Source: Anammoximicrobium sp964409865
GTDB taxonomy: Bacteria; Planctomycetota; Planctomycetia; Pirellulales; Pirellulaceae
Length of the DNA stretch: 14,077 nt
NCBI GenBank assembly: GCA_964409865.1
Contig: CAYPGE010000238.1
Location: 1-14,077, forward strand
Reading direction: 5' to 3'
Positions 6,069 through 13,977 of this stretch are shown piece by piece. Positions within the stretch are counted from its first letter, which is position 1; every line of letters starts with the position of its first letter. A program made the position numbers and the translations under genes. A model generated the notes under the pieces. That model did not search any database. It had not been told where the DNA came from and saw nothing but the letters and a program-made list of their open reading frames with translations.

Positions 6069-7238
6069 ATGTTCCGCAGACTGAAACGCTGGCTTCCGTT
6101 CCGCTCGCTGTCCGACGAGGACTACCGCCGGGAGCGAGACCGTCTGCTGGACCGTGCGCCGCTGCCCGTGTTCTGGCTGGTCGGCAAGACCGGCAGCGGC
6201 AAGACGTCGATCGTCAAGTACCTGACGGGTGCGGAGCGGGCGGAAATCGGCGGCGGGTATCGGCCCCAGACGCAATGCTCGCAGCAGTACGATTTTCCCT
6301 CGACCGATGCGCCGCTGGTGCGTTTTCTGGATACCCGCGGGCTGGGCGAGACACGCTACGATCCAGCCGAGGACATTCAACAATTTGCCTCCTCGGCGCA
6401 CGTGGTGATCGTCACGGTGCGAGCCATGGATCACGCGCTGGCGGAGATCGTCGAGCCGCTGCGAGCCATCCGCAAAGCGGCGCCGCTACGCCCGGTCCTG
6501 CTGGCGCTGACCTGCCTGCACGAGGCTTACCCCGGCCAGCAGCACCCGCAGCCGGATCCGTTCGGCTCGTCGCCGCTGCCCGATTCATTGCCGCCGGACT
6601 TGCAGCGTAGCATCGCCGCACAGCAGGAACGCTTCGCCGGTCTTGTGGATGCCGTCGTGCCGGTGGACCTCACACGGCCCGAGGATGGCTTTGACGAACC
6701 GGAATTCGGCGGCGATCGGTTGAAGACCGCGCTGCTGGCCATGCTGCCGGCGGCTTTTCGGCAGACGCTGCTGACGCTGCACGATTCGATGAAATCGCTG
6801 AAGGACCTGAACGACCGACGCGCCCTGCCGCACGTGATCGGGCACAGCATGCTGGCCGCGTCGGCCGCCGCCGTGCCGCTGCCCTGGGTCGATATCCCCG
6901 TAGTGACCGCGATCCAATCGCATCTGGTATACCGCCTGGCGGGCATTTACGGCCAACCACTGAACGTGCGCACGCTGCTGGAGATGGCCGGGCCGATCGG
7001 CGGGCGGTTGCTGGCGCGGCAAGTCGTGCGCGGGACCTTGAAGTTCATTCCCTTCCTGGGCGTAGCCGCCAACGCCGCACTGGCCTATGCCTATACGTAC
7101 GGGCTGGGCAAAGCATGCGGCTGGTACTTTGGCCAGGTCCGCCAGGGCAACGCGCCGTCGGCTCAGGATTTGGAGCAAGTGTGGCGCGACCAGTTGACGC
7201 AGGCGGCGCAAGCCTGGAAAAGGCATCGGGGAGCGTAG
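6069..7238 (+). CDS. P-loop GTPase with C-terminal DUF697 region
   Basis: A 389-residue protein. Residues 1-33 are basic. The GTPase domain shows the P-loop V-G-K-T-G-S-G-K-T-S (38-47, Lys45) and G3 D-T-R-G-L-G (88-93). The usual G4 N/T-K-x-D is not seen; the strand where it should lie reads L-A-L-T-C-L-H-E (145-152), and no clear G5 is visible. Residues about 256-355 match the DUF697 type of small-residue, hydrophobic helices (H-V-I-G-H-S-M-L-A-A-S-A-A-A-V-P-L-P-W-V-D-I-P-V), which may associate with membrane. Relatives are Era-like/YcjF-type GTPases of poorly known role. ATG at 6069 begins M-F-R-R-L-K-R-W-L-P; a longer frame from GTG 6000 adds 23 residues with no better ribosome site. The gene is convergent with the response regulator, 32 bases apart. 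Confidence 0.85.
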   Translation: MFRRLKRWLPFRSLSDEDYRRERDRLLDRAPLPVFWLVGKTGSGKTSIVKYLTGAERAEIGGGYRPQTQCSQQYDFPSTDAPLVRFLDTRGLGETRYDPAEDIQQFASSAHVVIVTVRAMDHALAEIVEPLRAIRKAAPLRPVLLALTCLHEAYPGQQHPQPDPFGSSPLPDSLPPDLQRSIAAQQERFAGLVDAVVPVDLTRPEDGFDEPEFGGDRLKTALLAMLPAAFRQTLLTLHDSMKSLKDLNDRRALPHVIGHSMLAASAAAVPLPWVDIPVVTAIQSHLVYRLAGIYGQPLNVRTLLEMAGPIGGRLLARQVVRGTLKFIPFLGVAANAALAYAYTYGLGKACGWYFGQVRQGNAPSAQDLEQVWRDQLTQAAQAWKRHRGA

Positions 7239-7270
7239 GCCGCGAGGGAACAGATGCGGGAATTCCGTGG

Positions 7271-7681
7271 TTACGCCAGCAGCCGGTTGACGCTGTCCAG
7301 CAGGCGATCCATCGCGAACGGTTTGCGGATATAATCATCCACTCCCAGCATTTCGGCGTACGCCTTGTGGCGGCTGCCCTCGTTGGCCGTGACCATGATG
7401 ATCCGCATCGGCACCGGGCGCGTGCGGCGCAGCCGCTCCAGCACCAGAAAACCGCTGCGTTTGGGCATCATCATGTCGAGGATCACCAGGTCCGGGTCCT
7501 CGCGTTCCGCCAATGCCAGCCCCTGGTTGCCATCGCGCGCGACCAGGATCTCGTATCCCTTGGCTTCCAGCGCGTACCGCATCGCCTCGATGATCTCCGC
7601 ATCGTCATCCACCAACAGAATCCGTTTCGATTCCTGCCGCTCGTCCGACTTCTTGCTTTCCTTGGTGACGTTCTCGGCCAT
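7271..7681 (-). CDS. Stand-alone response-regulator receiver (CheY-like)
   Basis: A 136-residue protein made of a charged 18-residue N-terminal tail and one receiver domain. Seen: acidic pocket D-D-D (25-27), phosphoacceptor Asp69 in L-V-I-L-D-M-M-M-P, switch Thr98 in M-V-T-A-N, and Lys120 in Y-I-R-K-P-F. All residues needed for phosphorylation and switching are present. There is no output domain, so it should act by protein contact like CheY or Spo0F, or relay phosphate. No histidine kinase is in the window. ATG at 7681 has GGAGG (7693-7697) 11 bases upstream, a rather long spacing. Confidence 0.92.
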   Translation of the reverse strand: MAENVTKESKKSDERQESKRILLVDDDAEIIEAMRYALEAKGYEILVARDGNQGLALAEREDPDLVILDMMMPKRSGFLVLERLRRTRPVPMRIIMVTANEGSRHKAYAEMLGVDDYIRKPFAMDRLLDSVNRLLA

Positions 7682-7975
7682 CAGTTTCCAATCCTCCGCT
7701 AGGGACTACGAGAGTTCTTTGCTCTGGAATTATGACCCTTTCATTATTACCGCAAATCGACCTGAACGGAATATCGGGGACTTTGAGAAGCACGGCTTCA
7801 CGATCCTTCCCGCCAATAGGGTGGAAATCGTCTTTCAATTTGAGTTTGTCAGCACAAAGTAGGCAGACTCTAAATTGACATGGGAACGCGATATTGCGAA
7901 CTAAAAGCTCGAATCTTCGCTCCAATCGGGGTGTTCTTAACGGTTTTCTCGTTGCTTTCTCAGAAAGGCCCAGTC
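7682..7975. other. AT-richer intergenic region upstream of the DUF1559 remnant (294 bases)
   Basis: It separates divergent genes and is visibly richer in A and T than its surroundings. A TTGACA occurs at 7875-7880, with only a poor -10 candidate at the right distance. It may hold promoters for the response regulator and for the once-intact DUF1559 gene. An open frame on the minus strand across it overlaps the response regulator and shows no family features. Confidence 0.4.
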
Positions 7976-8553
7976 ATGTCTCGCAGGGTTACACGCACGG
8001 GTTCCACTTTGGTGGAACTGTTGGTGGTCATTGCCATTATCGGCATTTTGGTCGCTCTCTTGTTGCCCGCGATCCAAGCCGCGCGCGAATCCGCGTGCGG
8101 ACGCAGTGTACGAACAACCTGAAGCAGATCGGCATCGCGTTACAGAATTACCACGACACGTACCTGCGGTTCCCGCCGGTGGCCGTGTTCGGAAAGACCG
8201 GGAACTACCCCGGCACCCCGCCGCCGACCGCTCCGTCGCCCGCCTATCACCACACGTGGTGCCTGATGATCCTCCCGTTTATGGAACAGCAACCGCTGTA
8301 TGATTCCGTCGACAAGATGCTTCGGGTCTGGGACCAGCCGATCCGCAGCACGGTGGTTCCGAGTTTTCTCTGTCCTTCTGACGATGGGTTCGGGCACGAT
8401 CCGAGTCGCACCCACGGGATTGCCGTCACTCACTACGTGGCGTCCGAGGGATACCACTGGTGGCCGGGGGCGGCGGTGAGAAGGTGCCCGAAGCCGATCC
8501 GAATTTCAAGACTTCGACGAACCCCAGCGAAATTACCGTGCCGCCGCAGATGA
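7976..8553 (+). pseudogene. Disrupted DUF1559 prepilin-like gene (frameshift and C-terminal loss)
   Basis: The start is clear: AGAAAGG lies 7 bases before ATG 7976, and the product begins M-S-R-R-V-T-R-T-G-S-T-L-V-E-L-L-V-V-I-A-I-I-G-I-L, a type IV pilin-like signal with Gly before the cleavage point and Glu at +5. The usual Phe at +1 is Ser. This frame stops at TGA 8120-8122. The conserved continuation (R-T-Q-C-T-N-N-L-K-Q-I-G-I-A-L-Q-N-Y-H-D-T) follows in another frame, joined somewhere in 8093-8104. One missing base there would restore A-R-R-T-Q-C. The second frame has family-like sequence to Y-H-W-W-P-G-A (about 8468), then turns arginine-rich and stops at 8553. DUF1559 proteins are normally about 300 residues; only about half is present. 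Pseudogene or assembly error. Confidence 0.82.
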
Positions 8554-8585
8554 TGAAGATGAAGCCGCCGGCTCCGAGACCGTAA
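8457..8585 (+). pseudogene. Tail of a second small protein fused to the broken DUF1559 gene
   Basis: From about 8457 a third frame reads L-V-A-G-G-G-G-E-K-V-P-E-A-D-P-N-F-K-T-S and continues T-N-P-S-E-I-T-V-P-P-Q-M-M-K to TAA at 8583-8585, with a Met/Lys/Pro-rich end. This reads like real protein, unlike the arginine-rich product of the overlapping frame. L-V-A-G-G looks like a lipobox in which the Cys codon TGC has become GGC (8469-8471). It has no start of its own. I infer the C-terminal part of a small lipoprotein gene that once lay downstream, now joined by a deletion. Family not recognised. Confidence 0.4.
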
Positions 8586-8611
8586 GCACCCGCTCAGGGA
8601 CGCTGAGTCTT

Positions 8612-8690
8612 CGTAGCATGGCTCTCCGAGCCGTGGCGGCCATTGCGAAATGCCTTGGTAATCCGCACGGCTCTGGAGAGCCATGCTACG
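8612..8690. repeat. REP/BIME-like long inverted repeat
   Basis: The left arm 8612-8639 and the right arm 8663-8690 are 28-base near-perfect inverted copies, differing by one single-base indel each way, around a 23-base centre. Each arm is itself a small hairpin (GGCTC-TCC-GAGCC on the left, GGCTCT-GG-AGAGCC on the right). The right arm ends 4 bases from the stop codon of the minus-strand secretin-like gene. Such palindromes are typically dispersed in bacterial genomes; it may also stop transcription from both sides. There is no transposase in the window. Confidence 0.7.
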
Positions 8691-8694
8691 GCAA

Positions 8695-9915
8695 TCAATA
8701 TCGCGCGTTGGTGGCGGGCGGGCCGGAACGGAAATCTTGCCGGGCTTCCAGCAGCGTCTGGCTGGCCTTGCCGCTGCTTTCGATCAGCACCAGTGCATCG
8801 GCGCGGCCGCTGCCGGTCAGCGGCAGCGCGGGCAGGGGCAGACCCAGGGGCCCCATCCGTTCCTGGGTCGGGGACGCGACGACGCCGCAGCCCAGCATCA
8901 GGACCTGGTTGGCCGGCCAGCGGAAGCGTTCGTGCAGCCGCCAGCTGACGACTTGCGGCACTTGGACCTGCACGCGCTGTGCGCCGCCCGTGCTTACCGG
9001 GATGTCCACGTTGACCGGCACCAGCTTTTCAATCTGGTCCACCTCGCACTTGATGACCGCGTCGATCGTATTGCCGTCCAGCGACATCAGGGGACTGACC
9101 TGCAGCGAGTACCCTTCCTGCATCTGTCCTGTGACCAATTCGTGTCCGGGCCAGACATCCGGCCGCATCCGCACCGAACGGACGAAGGTGCGCGGGGTGG
9201 TCCGCGTGATGGTGTGCGACTGGCCGTTGTGGATCGGTACGCTGGGCGCGTTTTGTTCGCGGTAATCGGTCCGTTTGCGCAGCTGGGCCAGCAGGATCGC
9301 CGCGTTTTCCTTGGAGACAATCCAGGCCTCGACGCCCGCCGCCTTGACATCGATCGGCTGCAACAGCGACATGGCCGTGGTCCGCCAGTTGGGACTGCCG
9401 ATGGTCACCAGCCGGATGCTGATGGCTTGGGCCTCGGCCTGGCTGCTGACAAAGCGGTCCACGATATCCTGCACCAACCGCTGCATTTCCGGCGTGTGGT
9501 AGACGCGCAGGCTGTTCTTGTTGGCGCTGAGGATTCCCAGCGGCTCGGAGAACCAGACGTCGGTTCCGGTTTCCCGCAAAACCCAGTCGACCAGGGCCTG
9601 CTCCGGCCTTTCCGTGTTGGTCACGTGCGAGGTGTAAGGGCGGATGTCGTACTCGCGCCATACCTGGCCCTGGTCGTTGGGCAGCACTCCGGCGCCCTTG
9701 CTCACCAGCGTGACCGGGGTCCCGGCGGGCGACGCGTCGGACGAGAAAGCCGCTCGCCCGCTCGCCTGCGGCTCGGCCGTGGCGTTGCCGCCGCTGGTGT
9801 TCTTCCAACCTTCGGAAGCAGCGGCGGGGGCGGGGGTCGGACCGCTGTCCGGGCCGAACGAGGACATGGCGCCGATCAAGACGGCGGTCGAAAATCGGAC
9901 AAGTCGCATCAACAT
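8695..9915 (-). CDS. Exported secretin-like (type II/III secretion-related) protein lacking a clear pore domain
   Basis: A 406-residue protein. Residues 1-20 (M-L-M-R-L-V-R-F-S-T-A-V-L-I-G-A-M) form a signal peptide, followed by a Pro/Ala/Ser-rich linker to about residue 80. Residues about 85-160 (R-E-Y-D-I-R-P-Y ... I-L-S-A-N-K-N-S-L-R-V-Y-H-T-P-E-M-Q-R-L-V-Q-D-I-V) have the pattern of secretin N-domains, where a test value is followed by V-x-x-T-P-E-x-x-x-x-V. Residues about 240-345 are beta-rich (S-L-Q-V-S-P-L-M-S-L-D-G-N-T-I-D-A-V-I-K-C). I do not see the conserved C-terminal secretin signature. It could be a secretin accessory or pilotin-like protein, or a degenerate secretin. ATG 9915 is well supported: GGGAGG (9922-9927) lies 6 bases upstream. 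It follows the FtsK-type gene by 155 bases on the same strand. Confidence 0.62.
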   Translation of the reverse strand: MLMRLVRFSTAVLIGAMSSFGPDSGPTPAPAAASEGWKNTSGGNATAEPQASGRAAFSSDASPAGTPVTLVSKGAGVLPNDQGQVWREYDIRPYTSHVTNTERPEQALVDWVLRETGTDVWFSEPLGILSANKNSLRVYHTPEMQRLVQDIVDRFVSSQAEAQAISIRLVTIGSPNWRTTAMSLLQPIDVKAAGVEAWIVSKENAAILLAQLRKRTDYREQNAPSVPIHNGQSHTITRTTPRTFVRSVRMRPDVWPGHELVTGQMQEGYSLQVSPLMSLDGNTIDAVIKCEVDQIEKLVPVNVDIPVSTGGAQRVQVQVPQVVSWRLHERFRWPANQVLMLGCGVVASPTQERMGPLGLPLPALPLTGSGRADALVLIESSGKASQTLLEARQDFRSGPPATNARY

Positions 9916-9921
9916 CGCAAG

Positions 9922-9927
9922 CCTCCC
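9922..9927 (-). promoter_or_regulatory. Shine-Dalgarno site of the secretin-like gene
   Basis: On the minus strand this reads GGGAGG, 6 bases before ATG 9915. It favours that start over the in-frame ATG at 9909 and suggests strong translation. Confidence 0.6.
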
Positions 9928-10070
9928 TGCTTGGAATAGCGTCCGCCGCGCGGCGGAACGGGGCCGGGGTCTGGACGTCGCCCAAAAAGCGGGGAGAGTA
10001 TACGCGCGTCAACGCAGGGCGGCAAGGCTGATCGGCTGTACCCCGCCCGCTAGCAGCAAACGGCGGCAGT

Positions 10071-13000
10071 TCATTTGCTAGCAGTGCGCTGCTGTAACTG
10101 CTCCCGCACCCAGCGCAGCCAATCGTCCTCCGGGGGGCCGTAGGGTCGGAATTTCTCAAACTCGCCTTGCTCTTCGTTGTACAGAATCGCCCGGTGGACC
10201 CCCAAGCGGCTGGCTTCCGGCGTATCCATCAAGTTGGCCGAATCGCCGGCGCTCATCTGGAACAGCACCCGCAGGGCCATGTCGTGGATGACATTGCGAT
10301 CGACCCAGCGGTTCAGGTTGGTAAAGTTGTCGCACCAGATCAGCGTGTGGATGCCGAAGTTGGGCCCCTCCCGCAACAGGACGTTGAATTGCTTGTCCAG
10401 ACCGGACGAGGGCGAACTGTCGTCCAGCGAGAAACTGTATTCCTCGGTCTTGCGCAGCTCCCGGAAGCGAGCCAGATTGTAGATGACCAGGAACCGCGGC
10501 GGTGCGCCGCTGTCCCCGGCTTGCAGCCGCCGATCCAGTTCGTCGGACAACTCGCGGAGCAGGTCGCCGCAAGCGTTCGTGCCGGCTACGCGAAGGTCCA
10601 GCGGCAGTTGTTTTGCCAGGCGGTTCCAGAAGCCGGCCGAGGGCGATTCGGGGCGCTGGCCGTCGAGGACGAAGAACTGCGGAGAAGCGTCCTGCGCGGC
10701 GGGATGTCCGTACAGTTCGGCCGCCAGGCTCACGATGCAATTGACCAGCATGCCCAGCGCCATCTGCTCCTGTTGTCCCACGATCAGCAAGTTGGTGCCG
10801 CCCTGCCGGCGGAAGACCGCGCACGCGGGGTCCTTGATGGCCACGGCGGCGCCGAGCCAGGCGCGCGGGGCCGCCAACCCCGCCGGCTGCGGCTGCTGGA
10901 GACAGGCGCGCAGCAACTCGTTCTTGCTTGGGTCGGCGGTCGTGTTGCCTTCGAAGACGATCGCTGGCGGCGGCGTCAGGTGGCGGGCCTGGGCCAGCGC
11001 GGACAATCGCTCCAGGTAATGCTCGCGCTCGTGATCCGGCAGCCAGACGACCTGGAAGGGGTGGTTGCCCTCGAACAAGCCGTTGGCGTCGTTGTAGATG
11101 GCTTCGCCGGGCCGGCTGAGCAAGCGGGCGGCCGTGTTGTCGTCGCTCAAGATCAAGTGCGCGTCGGACTCGCTGCACTGCAACGCGATGCGGACCGCCA
11201 TCTGGCCCAGCGTGCTGCGGGCCAGCGTATAGGCCCCGGCCAAGGTCTGGGAGCCCAGCAGCACGTGGATGCCGAACGCGCGGCCCTGCCGCACCAGCCG
11301 ATCCAGCAACAGGGCCGCGTCTTGGGAGATCTTGTCGTCCTGCACGAAGAACTCCTGGAACTCGTCGATGATCAGCAGCACGCGGGGCATGCGGACGTCC
11401 GGATTGGCGTGACGATAGGCCCGCAGATCCTGGACGCCCTGCTCGCGGAACAAATCGCCGCGGCGGCGGAGTTCCACATCCAGCCGCTGCAGGACGCTCA
11501 TGCCGAACTCCCGTTCGCTTTCGATGGCGATCACGCGGGCGTGCGGCAAGCCCAAGGACGCGTAGGGCTTGAATTCGACGCCCTTCTTGAAGTCCACCAG
11601 GTAGAAATGGACTTCGTCCGGGCTGTAGTACAGGGACAGGTTGGTGATCATCGCGTGCAAGAGGGTCGACTTGCCGGAACCGGTCTTGCCGGAGATCAGC
11701 ACGTGCTGGGACGTGCCTTTGCCCAGCCGCATGTACTGCAGGTTGGTCGCCCCGGCGCGGCCCAAGGGGACTTCGATCTCCGCGCGACTGTCCAGGCTCC
11801 ACCAGTCCTCCACGGCAGGGGTCACGGACACGAAGGGCACTTCCACGCGGCTGGCGTCCTTGGCTCGTTCGCCGATCGAGCGGACGATGGTGGTGAACCG
11901 GTCATCCGCGGGCGGCGCTTCCAGCGTCAACGGCAGCTGCCGCAAGCCTTCGTAAGTCAAGACGAACCGCTGGCCATCCCACTCCAAGCTGAGCGAGTTG
12001 GTCTGCAGGTCCGCCAGTTCAAAATTGCGAGGCAGCTTCATTTTCGTATCGACGCTGATCAGCGTGTATACGCCGCAGCGGGCGCCGCTGGAGGCGATGC
12101 TGACCAGCCGCTGCGCCGCTTCCTCGGAGAAGTTGGCGGGAAAATTGGCGATGACCAGAATCTGAAACGGCTCGGCCACCTCGCCGGCGTGCTGGTTGTA
12201 CTGCTGGATCGATTCGAACTCGTTCCGCAAGTACTTCTGAATCACGTTTTCCATGTGTTCGGTCAAGTCGTTCAACCGCTTGTTGATGTGTACCGCTTCG
12301 GTCCAGATGCGGCTGGAGACCAAACGCTCGTCAAAATCCGCCAGGTGCATGAAGGCCGAGAAATTCTGCCCCAGGCCCGTCGGGTCGACGATCGTGAACC
12401 GGACCTTGCCGGGCGGCAGCGAGGTAATCAGCCGCAGCATCGCGTTCTGAAGCGAACGGATCGCCAGGTCGCGTCCTTCGCCTTCGGCCAGATACAACAG
12501 CGAGGGACACTCCGGATACGCCAGCGCGGCCGGCAAGGAGAATTCGGTTCGCGGCACCTGCAGATGGGCGTGCCGGGAGATGCCCTGCGGCAGCGAGTCC
12601 AGACGGAACTGCAGGCTGCCGATCCGCAGCGCCGGCAGGTCCCCGGACTCGGGCTCGCGCTGTTCCCAGTCCACCTGGTCCCAGGGCGGCATCCAGGTAT
12701 CGCAGATGCGGTTCATCGCGTCGATCGCGGCCTCGAATTCCCCGACGCCGGCCTTCCAATCGCGGACCACGGTTTCCCAGGACCGTTCATGGTCCGCCTG
12801 GTTGCCGGCCAACAGTTGCTGCCGCCGGTCGATCAACGCCTGCGATTCGGCGGTAAATCGCTGTTCGCGAGCGTCGATCAGGGGGGGATACTTCTCGTCC
12901 AGCGCTTTCAAGGTGCGGTGATAGGTTTCCTGCAGTTCCTTGCGGCGGGCGCGAAACTGCTCGGCCGCCTGCTTGATTTTTGCCTGATGCTGCTCGGCCA

Positions 13001-13964
13001 GTTCGACGCGGGTCCGCGCCCACCGCGCGTGGGCCTCGCTGACCGTCCGCTCGCGTTTTTCGACCAGCTCCTCCAGTTTCCGCTGGGCTTCCACCTCGGC
13101 CCGGCGAGTCGCGGTCAGCATCGCCGCCCGGCCGTCGGCCAGGGCTTGCTGAATTTCCGGCAGGAGGGCCAGCGTCTGACGGCGAGCCGCAGGACGCACG
13201 GATTGACGGACTGCCACGAAAACGACCATGCCGGCTGCCAGGCACGCGCCGATGCCCCAGCCCCAGCCCAGAAGATGCACGGCCGGCCAGACCAGCCCGG
13301 CCGACGTGAAGAGGGAAATCAGAAACGGCCAACCGTCCTCCAGGAACTTGGCCGCGGGCTGCCGGATCATTTGCTGGAGTCTGGCTTTGGCAGTGGCCAG
13401 AGCCGCCGGGAAGACGTCCTGGGGATCGGCGTCCGCCGCCAATTCTGCGCCCGCCGGACCCTCCTCGGAAAAAACGCATTTTCGCCGCCGCAGCACCTTT
13501 TGCGTCTGCCGCCAGACCTCCTCGATTTCCTCCAGCCGCCCCTGGCATCGCCGCCGGATGCGCTCGCAGTCCTGCCCCGGCCTGTCCTTGTTCTGGTCAA
13601 ACTCGTCGTTGGCGCTGCGCTGCGTGATCTGGAATTGCCGTTTCGCCCGTTCCGTGGCCCGTTCGAGTTCCTCGGCCGCGTCCTTGTCGAACTTCTCGGC
13701 CTGCTGAACGACCGCGTAGCTGTTGGACTCGTATTGGTAGACAGCGTCCTCGCGCAGCTGGCGGTATTCGCCGCGCAACGCGGCGATCTCCTCCTCGAAC
13801 TGGGCCGTCAACTGCTCGCGCTGGGACTTGTGCTGGTCCAAAATCTCCGCCGCGCGAGCCGCGTGCCGCTGGTCGATGTCCTCTTCGCCGGCGGCGCGCT
13901 GCGCCACGAGCTGAGCCAAATCGGCCAGGGCCTTTCGCTGTCGATCTACGAATGCGTTTTGCAT
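10071..13964 (-). CDS. Large membrane-anchored FtsK/SpoIIIE-family ATPase, EccC-like, with one active and two degenerate modules
   Basis: A 1297-residue protein. Residues 1-200 are charged and coiled-coil-like (Gln/Glu/Ala/Arg-rich). Residues about 212-252 form two membrane helices (F-L-I-S-L-F-T-S-A-G-L-V-W-P-A-V and G-A-C-L-A-A-G-M-V-V-F-V-A-V). A second coiled coil spans about 260-420. Then follow three RecA-like units. Unit 1 (about 485-680) has L-A-E-G-E-G-R-D-L-A where a P-loop would be, but keeps F-T-I-V-D-P-T-G. Unit 2 (about 735-990) is complete: Walker A G-K-T-G-S-G-K-S-T (759-767, Lys765) and Walker B R-V-L-L-I-I-D-E-F (861-869, Asp867, Glu868). Unit 3 (about 1035-1290) has V-G-Q-Q-E-Q-M-A-L-G in place of a P-loop and V-I-Y-N-L in place of Walker B. 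It should use ATP to move protein or DNA at the inner membrane. The TM-then-multi-ATPase plan resembles EccC/EssC of type VII secretion. Start ATG 13964 lies 13 bases after the upstream stop; no clear Shine-Dalgarno. Confidence 0.87.
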   Translation of the reverse strand: MQNAFVDRQRKALADLAQLVAQRAAGEEDIDQRHAARAAEILDQHKSQREQLTAQFEEEIAALRGEYRQLREDAVYQYESNSYAVVQQAEKFDKDAAEELERATERAKRQFQITQRSANDEFDQNKDRPGQDCERIRRRCQGRLEEIEEVWRQTQKVLRRRKCVFSEEGPAGAELAADADPQDVFPAALATAKARLQQMIRQPAAKFLEDGWPFLISLFTSAGLVWPAVHLLGWGWGIGACLAAGMVVFVAVRQSVRPAARRQTLALLPEIQQALADGRAAMLTATRRAEVEAQRKLEELVEKRERTVSEAHARWARTRVELAEQHQAKIKQAAEQFRARRKELQETYHRTLKALDEKYPPLIDAREQRFTAESQALIDRRQQLLAGNQADHERSWETVVRDWKAGVGEFEAAIDAMNRICDTWMPPWDQVDWEQREPESGDLPALRIGSLQFRLDSLPQGISRHAHLQVPRTEFSLPAALAYPECPSLLYLAEGEGRDLAIRSLQNAMLRLITSLPPGKVRFTIVDPTGLGQNFSAFMHLADFDERLVSSRIWTEAVHINKRLNDLTEHMENVIQKYLRNEFESIQQYNQHAGEVAEPFQILVIANFPANFSEEAAQRLVSIASSGARCGVYTLISVDTKMKLPRNFELADLQTNSLSLEWDGQRFVLTYEGLRQLPLTLEAPPADDRFTTIVRSIGERAKDASRVEVPFVSVTPAVEDWWSLDSRAEIEVPLGRAGATNLQYMRLGKGTSQHVLISGKTGSGKSTLLHAMITNLSLYYSPDEVHFYLVDFKKGVEFKPYASLGLPHARVIAIESEREFGMSVLQRLDVELRRRGDLFREQGVQDLRAYRHANPDVRMPRVLLIIDEFQEFFVQDDKISQDAALLLDRLVRQGRAFGIHVLLGSQTLAGAYTLARSTLGQMAVRIALQCSESDAHLILSDDNTAARLLSRPGEAIYNDANGLFEGNHPFQVVWLPDHEREHYLERLSALAQARHLTPPPAIVFEGNTTADPSKNELLRACLQQPQPAGLAAPRAWLGAAVAIKDPACAVFRRQGGTNLLIVGQQEQMALGMLVNCIVSLAAELYGHPAAQDASPQFFVLDGQRPESPSAGFWNRLAKQLPLDLRVAGTNACGDLLRELSDELDRRLQAGDSGAPPRFLVIYNLARFRELRKTEEYSFSLDDSSPSSGLDKQFNVLLREGPNFGIHTLIWCDNFTNLNRWVDRNVIHDMALRVLFQMSAGDSANLMDTPEASRLGVHRAILYNEEQGEFEKFRPYGPPEDDWLRWVREQLQQRTASK

Positions 13965-13977
13965 GATGACGGTCCGA

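Noticed and set aside
7605..7925. A 106-codon minus-strand open frame upstream of the response regulator
   Set aside because: It overlaps the regulator start in another frame and shows no family features.
8683..9939. A 418-codon plus-strand open frame opposite the secretin-like gene
   Set aside because: It starts inside the inverted repeat, has no ribosome site and is His/Gln/Gly/Arg-rich. The minus frame has a strong ribosome site and signal peptide.
10050..10085. Repeated CTAGCAG words at the end of the FtsK-type gene, considered as an att site or terminator
   Set aside because: Short words only, the pairing stem is 5 bp, and there is no integrase or T-run nearby.
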